This document shows, in pieces, positions 40,710 through 49,124 of a DNA stretch of 64,000 bases. Within the stretch, counting starts at the first letter, position 1, and each line of letters opens with the position of its first letter. Below the pieces are notes generated by a model. It had not been told where the DNA came from. It was given only the letters and a program-made list of their open reading frames with translations, and ran no database searches. Position numbers and translations under genes: made by a program. The DNA is from Rhodocyclaceae bacterium (lineage in GTDB: Bacteria > Pseudomonadota > Gammaproteobacteria > Burkholderiales > Rhodocyclaceae): positions 1 to 64,000 of the forward strand of contig JACDZI010000007.1 of assembly GCA_013426785.1 (NCBI GenBank). The letters are read 5' to 3'.

Positions 40710-41663
40710 TCAGCCCGCCTTGCGCTTCGCGTTGGCGCGGAACTCGCTGGGCGACATGCCGAAGCGTTTCTGGAAGACCCGGCTGAAGTGAGCGGCGTCG
40801 TTGAAGCCCCAGGCGTAGCCGATCTGGGCGATGCTGCTGCCGGCGTGACGCTGGGCGGAGAGGTCGGCCTGGCAGCGGCACAGGCGCTGTTCCTGCACCC
40901 ACTGCATCAGCCGCAAGGGTTCGTCGGAAAACAGGCTATGCACATAGCGCAGCGACAGGCCGGCCCCGGCGGCGATCATCCGGGCATCAAGCTGGGGATT
41001 GACCAAGTGGGTGATTGCATAGTTGCGAATCCGTTGCAGATGGTAGCCGCGCATGCGCTTCGACTGCTCGCCGGTACCGGCTTCCTGGGCGACCAGCGAC
41101 GAACCAAGCAGGCTCAGCAGCATATTGCCGGCAGATTCCCGGCAGGCCTTGCCCAGCGATTCGCCGTGCTGTTGCAGCGAGGCGACCAGGTCGAGCAGCA
41201 ATTTCGCTGGCCCTACTGACGCGTCGAAAACCTTGCCGGCGTGTTTGCGCCAGGCGAGATTGTGTTCGGCAAGTGTTTCTGCCGGAAGGGTTAGGATGGC
41301 GTGATGGGTTTTGTCGAGGAAGTTGATCGTAGTAGCCTCGGCCAGGGGAAACAGGCTGATGCTGCGCGGGTGCAAATACACCTCCGGGTAGCCGTTGTGG
41401 CACAGCACGGTGCGGCCTTCGAAATTGATGTCGGCGAACACCAGTTCGCTGTTGTTGGCCTCCCAGGTGGCTTTGAAGGGCGTGCCGTAACGCTCGCCCA
41501 GCGCCGCAATGCCATAGCGGCGCAGCCTCATGGACTGCTGAAACTCCTCAGTTGCCGGCTCAAGCTTGCACGCCAGACCGAATTTTTCCTGCATCGCCGC
41601 CTGCCAGAATTCGGGGCGCTCCCCGGGGGCGATATTCGCCGTGCTGATGCTCGACACTGCCAT
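40710..41663 (-). CDS. AraC-family transcriptional regulator
   Basis: C-terminal AraC HTH (SSIAQIGYAWGFNDAAHFSRVFQKRFGMSPSEFRA). Confidence 0.93.
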   Translation of the reverse strand: MAVSSISTANIAPGERPEFWQAAMQEKFGLACKLEPATEEFQQSMRLRRYGIAALGERYGTPFKATWEANNSELVFADINFEGRTVLCHNGYPEVYLHPRSISLFPLAEATTINFLDKTHHAILTLPAETLAEHNLAWRKHAGKVFDASVGPAKLLLDLVASLQQHGESLGKACRESAGNMLLSLLGSSLVAQEAGTGEQSKRMRGYHLQRIRNYAITHLVNPQLDARMIAAGAGLSLRYVHSLFSDEPLRLMQWVQEQRLCRCQADLSAQRHAGSSIAQIGYAWGFNDAAHFSRVFQKRFGMSPSEFRANAKRKAG

Positions 41664-41787
41664 CTTCCCTCCTCAAAGAATTGGCCAGGCTGCTGCGGCT
41701 TGCCGGACTTGTCCCTGTCTGTGGGCGGGATCTTGTCGTCCGGTGCGCGAGCGTACCGTGCCCAAGCCGGCTTGGCAATAATGGACT

Positions 41788-43134
41788 TCAACGCATGAGT
41801 GACCAGACCAGCCCGAACAGCGTGCAGGCGCCGAATACCGTCATGATGTCGATCCTGTATTTCCACAGCGCGATGAACGACGCGGCCGCGATGGCGACGG
41901 CCAGCAGGTCGGGTGAGCCGGCAAAGGGTGCAGCATGCGTACCCTGCGGCCAGAAGGCATGCCAGGCGAAGAAGACAGCGAGATTGACGATGACGCCGAC
42001 CACGGCGGCGGTAATGGCGGTGAGCGGCGCGGTGAATTTGAGTTCGCCGCGCGTTGCCTCGACCAGCGGGCCGCCGGCGAGGATGAAGAAGAAGGATGGC
42101 AGGAAAGTGAAGAAGGTGGCGACCGTGGCCCCTGCCAGCCCTGCGACGACGGGATCGGCGAATACCGCCTGGCTCACGCCGCCGAGGTAGCCCACCCAGG
42201 TGACCACCATGATCAGCGGTCCCGGCGTGGTTTCGCCCAGCGCCAGGCCATCCATCATCTGCGGGCCGGTGAGCCAGCCGTAGTGTTCCACCGCGCCCTG
42301 GTACACATAGGGCAGCACGGCATAGGCGCCGCCGATGGTGAGGAAGGTGGCCTGGGTGAAGAACTCGCCCATGGCGGTGAGCGTGGGCGAAGCGCCGCTG
42401 GCAAGCATCGCCACTGCCCAGATGGCCAGGAACACCAGTGTGGTGATGATCAGCCTGGACAACGAAAACTTCGCATGTGCGGGTGGCGGGGTATCGTCGT
42501 CGATGATGGCCGGGCCATGGGTCCTGGCCGCAGTGCCATGGCCGGCGCCGCCCGCCTGAAATTTGGCAGCGAGCTTGCCGCCCGCGGCGTTTCCCACGAT
42601 GCCGATCAGCGCTGCCGCCAGCACGATCCAGGGAAAATCGATGCGGAAAAAGAAGATGCCGACGAAGGCCAGCGCGGCGATGCCTGCCAGCACGCCGTTT
42701 TTCACCACGCGGCTGCCAATGCGCCAGGCCGCGAACAGCACCACGGCGACCACGGCGGGTTTGATGCCGTAGAAGATGCCGGCCACCAGCGCAGAGGTGC
42801 CCCAGGCCAGATAGAGGCCGGCCAGCAGCGAGAGCAGCGCGAAGGCCGGCAGGAAGAACAGCACACCTGCCGCCACCGCGCCCCGGATGCCGTGCAGCAG
42901 CCAGCTGATGTAGATGGCGAGCTGGATCGCTTCCGGCCCCGGCAGCAGCATGCAGTAGTTGAGGGCATGCAGATAGCGGTATTCGGAAATCCAGCGTCGC
43001 CGCTCGACCAGTTCCTGTTGCATCAACGCGATCTGCCCGGCCGGTCCGCCGAAGCTGATGAAGCCGAGTTTGAACCAGAAGCGCAGGGCCTCGGCAAAAG
43101 TCGGCGCTGGCGGGACGGCGGGGGCAGCCTGCAT
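41788..43134 (-). CDS. chrA: Chromate transporter (ChrA family, two-domain)
   Basis: FISFGGPAGQIALMQQELVERRRWI and FLTIGGAYAVLPYVYQGAVEHYGWL duplicated ChrA motifs. Confidence 0.93.
   Translation of the reverse strand: MQAAPAVPPAPTFAEALRFWFKLGFISFGGPAGQIALMQQELVERRRWISEYRYLHALNYCMLLPGPEAIQLAIYISWLLHGIRGAVAAGVLFFLPAFALLSLLAGLYLAWGTSALVAGIFYGIKPAVVAVVLFAAWRIGSRVVKNGVLAGIAALAFVGIFFFRIDFPWIVLAAALIGIVGNAAGGKLAAKFQAGGAGHGTAARTHGPAIIDDDTPPPAHAKFSLSRLIITTLVFLAIWAVAMLASGASPTLTAMGEFFTQATFLTIGGAYAVLPYVYQGAVEHYGWLTGPQMMDGLALGETTPGPLIMVVTWVGYLGGVSQAVFADPVVAGLAGATVATFFTFLPSFFFILAGGPLVEATRGELKFTAPLTAITAAVVGVIVNLAVFFAWHAFWPQGTHAAPFAGSPDLLAVAIAAASFIALWKYRIDIMTVFGACTLFGLVWSLMR
43096..43119 (+). repeat. 24-bp dispersed element copy (5' end of chrA, antisense to gene)
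   Basis: AAAAGTCGGCGCTGGCGGGACGGC, exact consensus. Confidence 0.95.
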
Positions 43135-43192
43135 GCGGGCTTAGTTCGGTATATTGACGAGAACTGAACAATAACAGCAGGAGGAGTGCTAC

Positions 43193-44665
43193 TTGACGCA
43201 ATGGCTGACGATTTCGCGCGCCGCGCACCTGATCGGCGTGGCCCGTGCCGAACTGCAACGCCATGTCGCCGGTGGCCTGCTGCCATCCCACGATGGCATG
43301 GTGACGACGGCAGACTTGTTGAAGCTGTATCCGGGCCTGAGCCTGGAAGATACGGGTGCCTTCGAGCACATCACGCAGATTCGCGAGGAAGCTTTCGGCA
43401 GGCGCATCCGCGAGCGCGTGCTGCCGAACCAGGAAGTGCTGGCGCAGCGGCTCGCCGCACAAAGCGAGGAACTGGAGGATGTGCGGCGGCACCTTGCGCA
43501 TTACCACGACCTGATCGAGATGCTGCGCGAGCGCATCGAACAGGTGGCGAGTGCCTCGGCATCGGCGCAGGTCGCCGAACTTGGCCGCTTTCTCGATGCC
43601 GGGCTGGCCAGCGTGCTGGGCAGCGAGGAACCCGCCGATCCGCTGGCTGTGATGGACGACGTGCTGCGCGTCATGACGGCGCGCGTAATGGTCAGGCCGT
43701 CCGGTCATGAATTCCTCGTCGAAGGCAGTGAAACCATACTCGATGCCGCGCTACGCGCCGGGCTGGCGCCTTCCTACGGCTGCGGCAACGGTAATTGCGG
43801 TCTGTGCAAGGCGCGCATCGTGTCCGGCCAGACGCAGCCGTCACGCCAGACCGATTACCCGTTATCGGCGGCTGAACGGGCGCAGGGCTACACGTTGCTC
43901 TGTTCGCATACGGCGGTGAGCGACCTGGTGATCGAGATGCTGGAGGCTACGGCGCCGGATGATATTCCGGTGCAGGAAATCATCGCCAGGGTGAAGAGCC
44001 TTACCCCGCTGATTGCCGATATCGCCCTGTTGCACTTGCAAACGCCGCGCAGCAACCGCTTGCGCTTCCTTGCCGGACAACGCGCGACGCTATCAGTGAG
44101 TGGCAGCACGCAGAACTTCCGGGGCGAGTACCCGATCGCCTCCTGCCCCTGCGATGACCGGAACCTGCTGTTCCACATCCGGCGCAACGAAGCCGACGAG
44201 TTTGCCCGGCGGCTGTTCGCCGGTGCGCTGCGGCCCAACGATGCGGTCAGCCTGTTCGGGCCGGTCGGCGAATTCGTGCTGCACAAGGACTCCACGCGCG
44301 ACCTGCTGTTCCTTGTCTGCGATACCGGTTTCGCACCGGTGAAGAGTCTGTTCGAGCATGCCATTGCGGCCGACCTGCCGGGGACCGTGCGTCTGGTTTG
44401 GGTGGCGACCCGCGCGGATGGCCATTATCTGGAGAACCAGTGCCGGGCCTGGGCAGACGCCCTTGAGACCTTCAGCTATGCGTTGCTCACGGCGCCTTCG
44501 CCCGAGGTGGCCGCTGCCGCAGCGGTCGAGCGCGTATTGCACGACGAAGACCTGATGCAGCGCGACGTCTATGTCGCCGGTCCGGCCGGCTTCGTCGAAT
44601 GTGCCACCCTGGCGCTGGGCGCTGCCGGCCTGCCACCTGCGCAACTGCGCCATGAGCTTATCTGA
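43193..44665 (+). CDS. 2Fe-2S ferredoxin / FAD / NAD oxidoreductase with N-terminal HTH-like and coiled-coil region
   Basis: CGNGNCGLCKARIVSG...LLCSH (2Fe-2S), FLAGQRATLSV and YPIASCP (FAD), FLVCDTGFAPVKSLFEHAI (NAD); N-terminus LTISRAAHLIGVARAELQRHVAGGLLP. Confidence 0.88.
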   Translation: MTQWLTISRAAHLIGVARAELQRHVAGGLLPSHDGMVTTADLLKLYPGLSLEDTGAFEHITQIREEAFGRRIRERVLPNQEVLAQRLAAQSEELEDVRRHLAHYHDLIEMLRERIEQVASASASAQVAELGRFLDAGLASVLGSEEPADPLAVMDDVLRVMTARVMVRPSGHEFLVEGSETILDAALRAGLAPSYGCGNGNCGLCKARIVSGQTQPSRQTDYPLSAAERAQGYTLLCSHTAVSDLVIEMLEATAPDDIPVQEIIARVKSLTPLIADIALLHLQTPRSNRLRFLAGQRATLSVSGSTQNFRGEYPIASCPCDDRNLLFHIRRNEADEFARRLFAGALRPNDAVSLFGPVGEFVLHKDSTRDLLFLVCDTGFAPVKSLFEHAIAADLPGTVRLVWVATRADGHYLENQCRAWADALETFSYALLTAPSPEVAAAAAVERVLHDEDLMQRDVYVAGPAGFVECATLALGAAGLPPAQLRHELI

Positions 44666-44674
44666 GCTGCCACC

Positions 44675-45055
44675 GTGAACGAAAAACCCCCTTTCCCCAT
44701 TCCCGTCGTACCCGCAGGCGCCGAATCCGATCCGGCGTTGTCAGCCTGCAGCGGCGCTGAATCCTTCGCCCTGATGGTGCTCGGCGACAGCATGGAACCG
44801 GAATTCGTCGAGGGCGACATCATCATCATCGAACCCGAAGGGCTGGCGACAGACGGTTCCTATGTCATGGTTTGGCTGGCCGACGAGTGGATCTTCCGTC
44901 AACTGGCGAAAAGACCCGACGGGGGCTGGAAATTGCAGCCGCTCAACCCCAAGTACCCCGGCGCAGACATCCCCGACCTGTCGGTCATCAAGGGGGTGAT
45001 CATCCAGAAATCCAAGCCCGGCCGGCGCAAGGTGGCCAAACGCTACGTTGAATAA
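44675..45055 (+). CDS. S24/LexA-like peptidase-fold protein without an HTH
   Basis: MVLGDSMEPEFVEGDIIIIEPEG S24 motif; GTG start. Confidence 0.8.
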   Translation: MNEKPPFPIPVVPAGAESDPALSACSGAESFALMVLGDSMEPEFVEGDIIIIEPEGLATDGSYVMVWLADEWIFRQLAKRPDGGWKLQPLNPKYPGADIPDLSVIKGVIIQKSKPGRRKVAKRYVE

Positions 45056-45075
45056 CTGAGTCGACCAGGACAGCC

Positions 45076-45306
45076 ATGCCTTACTACCTCTATCGCATTA
45101 CCCAGTTTGGGCCCGTCAAGCAACTCGAAAAGCTGACCCAGTTCGATGCCTTCAAGGACGCCGCCGCTGCCGCCAAGGCCAAACGCAAGGAAGTCGACCT
45201 GACCCAGTGCAAGATCCAGGTCGTGTTCGGCGAAAACGAGCTGCAGGCCGAGGAGGCGCTGAATACCGTGCGGCCCGCCGAGCCGCTCACCGGCGACGAC
45301 TGGTAA
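45076..45306 (+). CDS. Small conserved-looking hypothetical protein
   Basis: 76-aa ORF in tight same-strand array with neighbours. Confidence 0.65.
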   Translation: MPYYLYRITQFGPVKQLEKLTQFDAFKDAAAAAKAKRKEVDLTQCKIQVVFGENELQAEEALNTVRPAEPLTGDDW

Positions 45307-45321
45307 AGCGGTATCCTGGCG

Positions 45322-45762
45322 ATGGATGAACAGGCTTACCAAGCCACGCGCCAGCAACTCAATCCGCTGCCCTGCGTGTTCGAAAAGGCGCTGTTGTGCC
45401 AGGCGGCGGCATGCGAGGCGGCCCGGCGCCTTTCGCTCGCCGAGCGTGAGATGGTGGCTTGCCGCGAGCCGCTGGCACGCGCGGCCTGCGGCCAGTTGCT
45501 GAGCCTGTTGCGCACCAACTCGGCCTTCGCCCTCAAGATCAAGGATGCCCAGCGCATCCTGCCTCATGCGATGACCATGAAGATCCAGTGTGGCGGGCTG
45601 GTCGGCCTGCGCGACCTGCTCGACCCGGAGGCGCACGCGCCGGATGTCTTGAAACTGGTGCGGCTGGCCCATGCCGAGTACGGCGCTTTCGAAGACCTGC
45701 CGTTTTCGCGCATCGTGCAGGGCGTTGCCCACTGGCAGATCCGCCGGTGGCGGCCTAAATAG
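45322..45762 (+). CDS. Cysteine-containing hypothetical protein
   Basis: 146-aa ORF in array with the preceding genes; C-rich N-terminal half. Confidence 0.65.
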   Translation: MDEQAYQATRQQLNPLPCVFEKALLCQAAACEAARRLSLAEREMVACREPLARAACGQLLSLLRTNSAFALKIKDAQRILPHAMTMKIQCGGLVGLRDLLDPEAHAPDVLKLVRLAHAEYGAFEDLPFSRIVQGVAHWQIRRWRPK

Positions 45763-45781
45763 TCGGCTTCGGCGGCACGGC
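45758..45781 (+). repeat. Degenerate 24-bp element copy (overlaps stop of hypothetical gene, upstream of hyi)
   Basis: AATAGTCGGCTTCGGCGGCACGGC, 5 mismatches, same intergenic context. Confidence 0.5.
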
Positions 45782-45799
45782 GGCAGCGGGATTGGCATA

Positions 45800-46588
45800 A
45801 TGGCGACCATGCTCCTCCAGTTTTCCGCCAACCTTTCCTTCCTGTTCGCAGAACATGAGTTCCTCGATCGCTTCGGCGCGGCCGCGCAGGCCGGCTTTGC
45901 AGGCGTCGAATGTCACTTTCCCTACGGCCACGACAAGGCGGTGCTGGCCGAGGTGCTGCTGACCTCCGGCGTTGAAGTGGTGCTGTTCAACCTGCCTGCC
46001 GGCAACTGGGCTGCGGGCGAACGCGGCATCGCCTGCCTGCCGGAGCGCAAGGCCGAGTTCCAGGAAGGTGTCGTGCAGGCCATCGAATACGCCGAGGCAC
46101 TCGGTTGCAAGCGCCTGAATTGTCTGGCCGGCATTCCGACGACGAACCTTTCGCAGGAAAAAGCCTTCGAGACGTTGGTCGACAACCTCTGTTTTGCGGC
46201 AGCCGCAACGCAGCGCGCCGCTATCCGCCTCATGCTGGAGCCGCTCAACAGCCGCGACAACCCCGGTTATTTCCTCCCGACCACGGTGGACGCCATCAAG
46301 GCGCTGGATGCCGTCGGTAGCAGGAACCTCTTCTTGCAGTACGACGTCTATCACGCGCAGAACATGGAGGGCGACCTGGCCCGCACGCTGGCGGCGCATC
46401 TGCCGCGCATCGGTCACATCCAGATCGCCGACAACCCCGGCCGCCACGAACCCGGCAGCGGCGAAATCCGCTTCCCCTTCCTGTTCGAACGCCTGCAACA
46501 ACTCGGCTATGCCGGCTGGATCGGCTGCGAATACGCACCAAGCGGTGATACCCTCGACAGCTTCGGCTGGCTGGAGACCTATCGATGA
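45800..46588 (+). CDS. hyi: Hydroxypyruvate isomerase-like TIM barrel protein
   Basis: FSANLSFLFAEHEFLDRFGAAAQAGFAGVECHFPY, LFLQYDVYHAQ, HIQIADNPGRHEPGSGEI. Confidence 0.9.
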   Translation: MATMLLQFSANLSFLFAEHEFLDRFGAAAQAGFAGVECHFPYGHDKAVLAEVLLTSGVEVVLFNLPAGNWAAGERGIACLPERKAEFQEGVVQAIEYAEALGCKRLNCLAGIPTTNLSQEKAFETLVDNLCFAAAATQRAAIRLMLEPLNSRDNPGYFLPTTVDAIKALDAVGSRNLFLQYDVYHAQNMEGDLARTLAAHLPRIGHIQIADNPGRHEPGSGEIRFPFLFERLQQLGYAGWIGCEYAPSGDTLDSFGWLETYR

Positions 46589-48084
46589 CACGCATCCACT
46601 CCCACGAACGCGACCAGGATTTTTCCGACGTCGATCGTGCCGCCCTGATCGCCGCGCTGAGCGCTGTTCTGCCGACGAACTCTTTGCTGGCCGACCAGGA
46701 AGATTTGAAACCCTACGAATGCGATGGCCTGTCGGCCTACCGCCGCCTGCCGCTGGCCGTGGTGCTGCCCGAAAACGAGGCGCAGGTGGTCGCCGTGCTG
46801 CAGACCTGCCACCGTTTGGGCGTGCCGGTGGTGCCGCGTGGCGCGGGCACCGGACTGTCCGGCGGCGTGCTGCCAATGGAACACGGCGTGGTGCTGTCGC
46901 TGGCGAAGATGATGCACATCCTCAAGTTTGATCCGCTGGCACGCACGGCCGTCGTGCAGCCGGGTGTGCGCAACCTCGCCATCACCGAGACGGCTGCACC
47001 GCACGGGCTCTACTACGCGCCGGACCCCAGTTCGCAGATCGCCTGCACCATCGGCGGCAACGTGGCGGAAAATGCCGGCGGCGTGCATTGCCTGAAATAC
47101 GGCCTGACGCTGCACAACGTGCTGCGCGTGCGCGGCGTGACCATGGCTGGCGCGATCGTCGAATGCGGCAACCACGCCCTCGACGCGCCGGGCTACGATT
47201 TCCTGGCGCTGATGATCGGTTCCGAGGGCCTGCTTGCCGTCGTCACCGAGGTGACGGTCAAGCTGGTGCCCAAGCCGGAAGTGGCGCGCGTGATCATGGC
47301 CTCGTTCGACGACGTGACCAAGGCCGGCGCGGCGGTGGCGGAAATCATCGCCGCCGGCATCATCCCCGCCGGGCTGGAGATGATGGACAAGTCGGCGACG
47401 GCCGCGGTCGAACCTTTTGTCAAGGCGGGCTACGACCTGAATGCCGCAGCCATCCTGCTGGCCGAATCCGATGGCACGCCGGAGGAGGTGGCAGAGGAAA
47501 TCGCCGCGATGCGCGCCGTGCTGGAGAAAAGCGGCGCCACCGACATTCGCGTGTCGACCAGCGATGCTGAGCGGCTGCGTTTCTGGGCCGGGCGCAAGGC
47601 GGCCTTCCCTGCAGTGGGCCGTATCTCGCCCGACTATTACTGCATGGACGGCACGATTCCGCGGAGACGCCTCGCCGAGATGCTCACCGCCATCGCGCAG
47701 ATGGAAAAGAAGTATGACCTGCGCTGCGCCAATGTCTTTCATGCCGGCGACGGCAACCTGCATCCGCTCATCATGTACGACGCCAACGTGGCGGGCGAAC
47801 TGGAGCGCACCGAAGCCTTCGGCACCGAGATCCTCAAGCTGTCGGTGGAACTCGGCGGCACCATCACCGGCGAGCACGGCGTTGGTTTCGAAAAGCTCGG
47901 TGCCATGTGTGTGCAATTCAATTCCGACGAATTGGCGGTCTTCCATCGCCTCAAGGCCGCCTTCGACCCGCAGGGACTGCTGAATCCCGATAAGGCGGTG
48001 CCGACCCTGCACCGTTGTGCCGAATTCGGCCGCATGCACGTGCATCAGGGCGATCTCAAGTTTCCCGAACTGGAGCGCTTCTGA
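46585..48084 (+). CDS. glcD: Glycolate oxidase subunit GlcD (FAD-linked)
   Basis: VVPRGAGTGLSGGVLP, NVAENAGGVHCLKYG, HAGDGNLHPLI, GTITGEHGVGFEKL. Confidence 0.96.
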   Translation: MTRIHSHERDQDFSDVDRAALIAALSAVLPTNSLLADQEDLKPYECDGLSAYRRLPLAVVLPENEAQVVAVLQTCHRLGVPVVPRGAGTGLSGGVLPMEHGVVLSLAKMMHILKFDPLARTAVVQPGVRNLAITETAAPHGLYYAPDPSSQIACTIGGNVAENAGGVHCLKYGLTLHNVLRVRGVTMAGAIVECGNHALDAPGYDFLALMIGSEGLLAVVTEVTVKLVPKPEVARVIMASFDDVTKAGAAVAEIIAAGIIPAGLEMMDKSATAAVEPFVKAGYDLNAAAILLAESDGTPEEVAEEIAAMRAVLEKSGATDIRVSTSDAERLRFWAGRKAAFPAVGRISPDYYCMDGTIPRRRLAEMLTAIAQMEKKYDLRCANVFHAGDGNLHPLIMYDANVAGELERTEAFGTEILKLSVELGGTITGEHGVGFEKLGAMCVQFNSDELAVFHRLKAAFDPQGLLNPDKAVPTLHRCAEFGRMHVHQGDLKFPELERF

Positions 48085-49124
48085 TGATCGATACTTTCAA
48101 GGCGCGCATTCTTGACGGTAAGCCCTTGTGCATCTGTGGCGGCGGCAGCAAGGATTTTTACGGCAACCCCCCGCAGGGCGAAATCTTGGAGACGAAGGCC
48201 TACGCGGGCATCGTCGCCTACGAACCGACCGAACTGTTCATCACCGCGAAGTGTGGCACCACGCTCGCGGAAATCGAGAGAACGCTCGCCGAACGCGGAC
48301 AGTGCCTCGCCTTCGAGCCGCCGCGCTTTTCTGCCGACTCGACCCTCGGTGGCGTTGTGGCGGCTGGCCTTTCCGGGCCGCGCCGCGCCAGTGCAGGGTC
48401 GTTACGTGACTATGTACTAGGTGTGAAGATCATCGATGGCGAGGCGCGCGAACTGACCTTTGGTGGCCAGGTGATGAAGAACGTCGCCGGCTACGATGTC
48501 GCGCGCCTGATCGCCGGCAGCCTCGGCACGCTGGGCCTGATCACCGAGCTGTCGCTCAAAGTGTTGCCCCGGCCGGTGGCGGAGGCGACGCTGTGCTTCG
48601 AGATGCCGCCAGGTAAAGCGCTTGAGCAACTTAACCGCTGGGCTGGCCAACCACTGCCGATCGTTGCCAGTGCCTGGCAGGATGGCGTGCTGAGCTTGAA
48701 GCTTGCCGGTGCGCGGGCGGCGGTCGAGGCCGCACAGCAAAAACTCGGCGCTGGCGGGACGGCAGCCGAGGGATTTTGGGATGAGTTGCGCGACCAGCGC
48801 CTGCCCTTCTTGGCGACTGAAACGTTGTGGCGCCTGTCGCTGCCATCGGTGGCGCCCATGCTCGACCTGCCCGGCGAAACGCTCATCGAATGGGGTGGAG
48901 CACAGCGCTGGCTACGCTCGGCTGCACCGGCGGACTCCATCCGCGCTGCTGCCGAAAAAGTCGGCGGTAGCGCGACGGCCTATCGTTGTGATACCGGACT
49001 GAAAGCACAGGTCGGTGCTTTTGCGCCCTTGCCGGCACCGCTGCTGAACTTGCACCGCCGCGTCAAGGCCGCCTTCGATCCGCGCGGCATCTTCAACCCC
49101 GGCCGCCTGTATCCCGATTTGTAA
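48084..49124 (+). CDS. glcE: Glycolate oxidase subunit GlcE
   Basis: FSADSTLGGVVAAGLSGPRRASAGSLRDYVLGVKIIDG...FGGQVMKNVAGYDVARL; FNPGRLYPDL end. Confidence 0.95.
   Translation: MIDTFKARILDGKPLCICGGGSKDFYGNPPQGEILETKAYAGIVAYEPTELFITAKCGTTLAEIERTLAERGQCLAFEPPRFSADSTLGGVVAAGLSGPRRASAGSLRDYVLGVKIIDGEARELTFGGQVMKNVAGYDVARLIAGSLGTLGLITELSLKVLPRPVAEATLCFEMPPGKALEQLNRWAGQPLPIVASAWQDGVLSLKLAGARAAVEAAQQKLGAGGTAAEGFWDELRDQRLPFLATETLWRLSLPSVAPMLDLPGETLIEWGGAQRWLRSAAPADSIRAAAEKVGGSATAYRCDTGLKAQVGAFAPLPAPLLNLHRRVKAAFDPRGIFNPGRLYPDL
48740..48763 (+). repeat. 24-bp dispersed element copy (in glcE)
   Basis: AAAACTCGGCGCTGGCGGGACGGC, 1 mismatch. Confidence 0.9.
48956..48979 (+). repeat. Degenerate 24-bp element copy (in glcE)
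   Basis: AAAAGTCGGCGGTAGCGCGACGGC, 3 mismatches. Confidence 0.6.
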
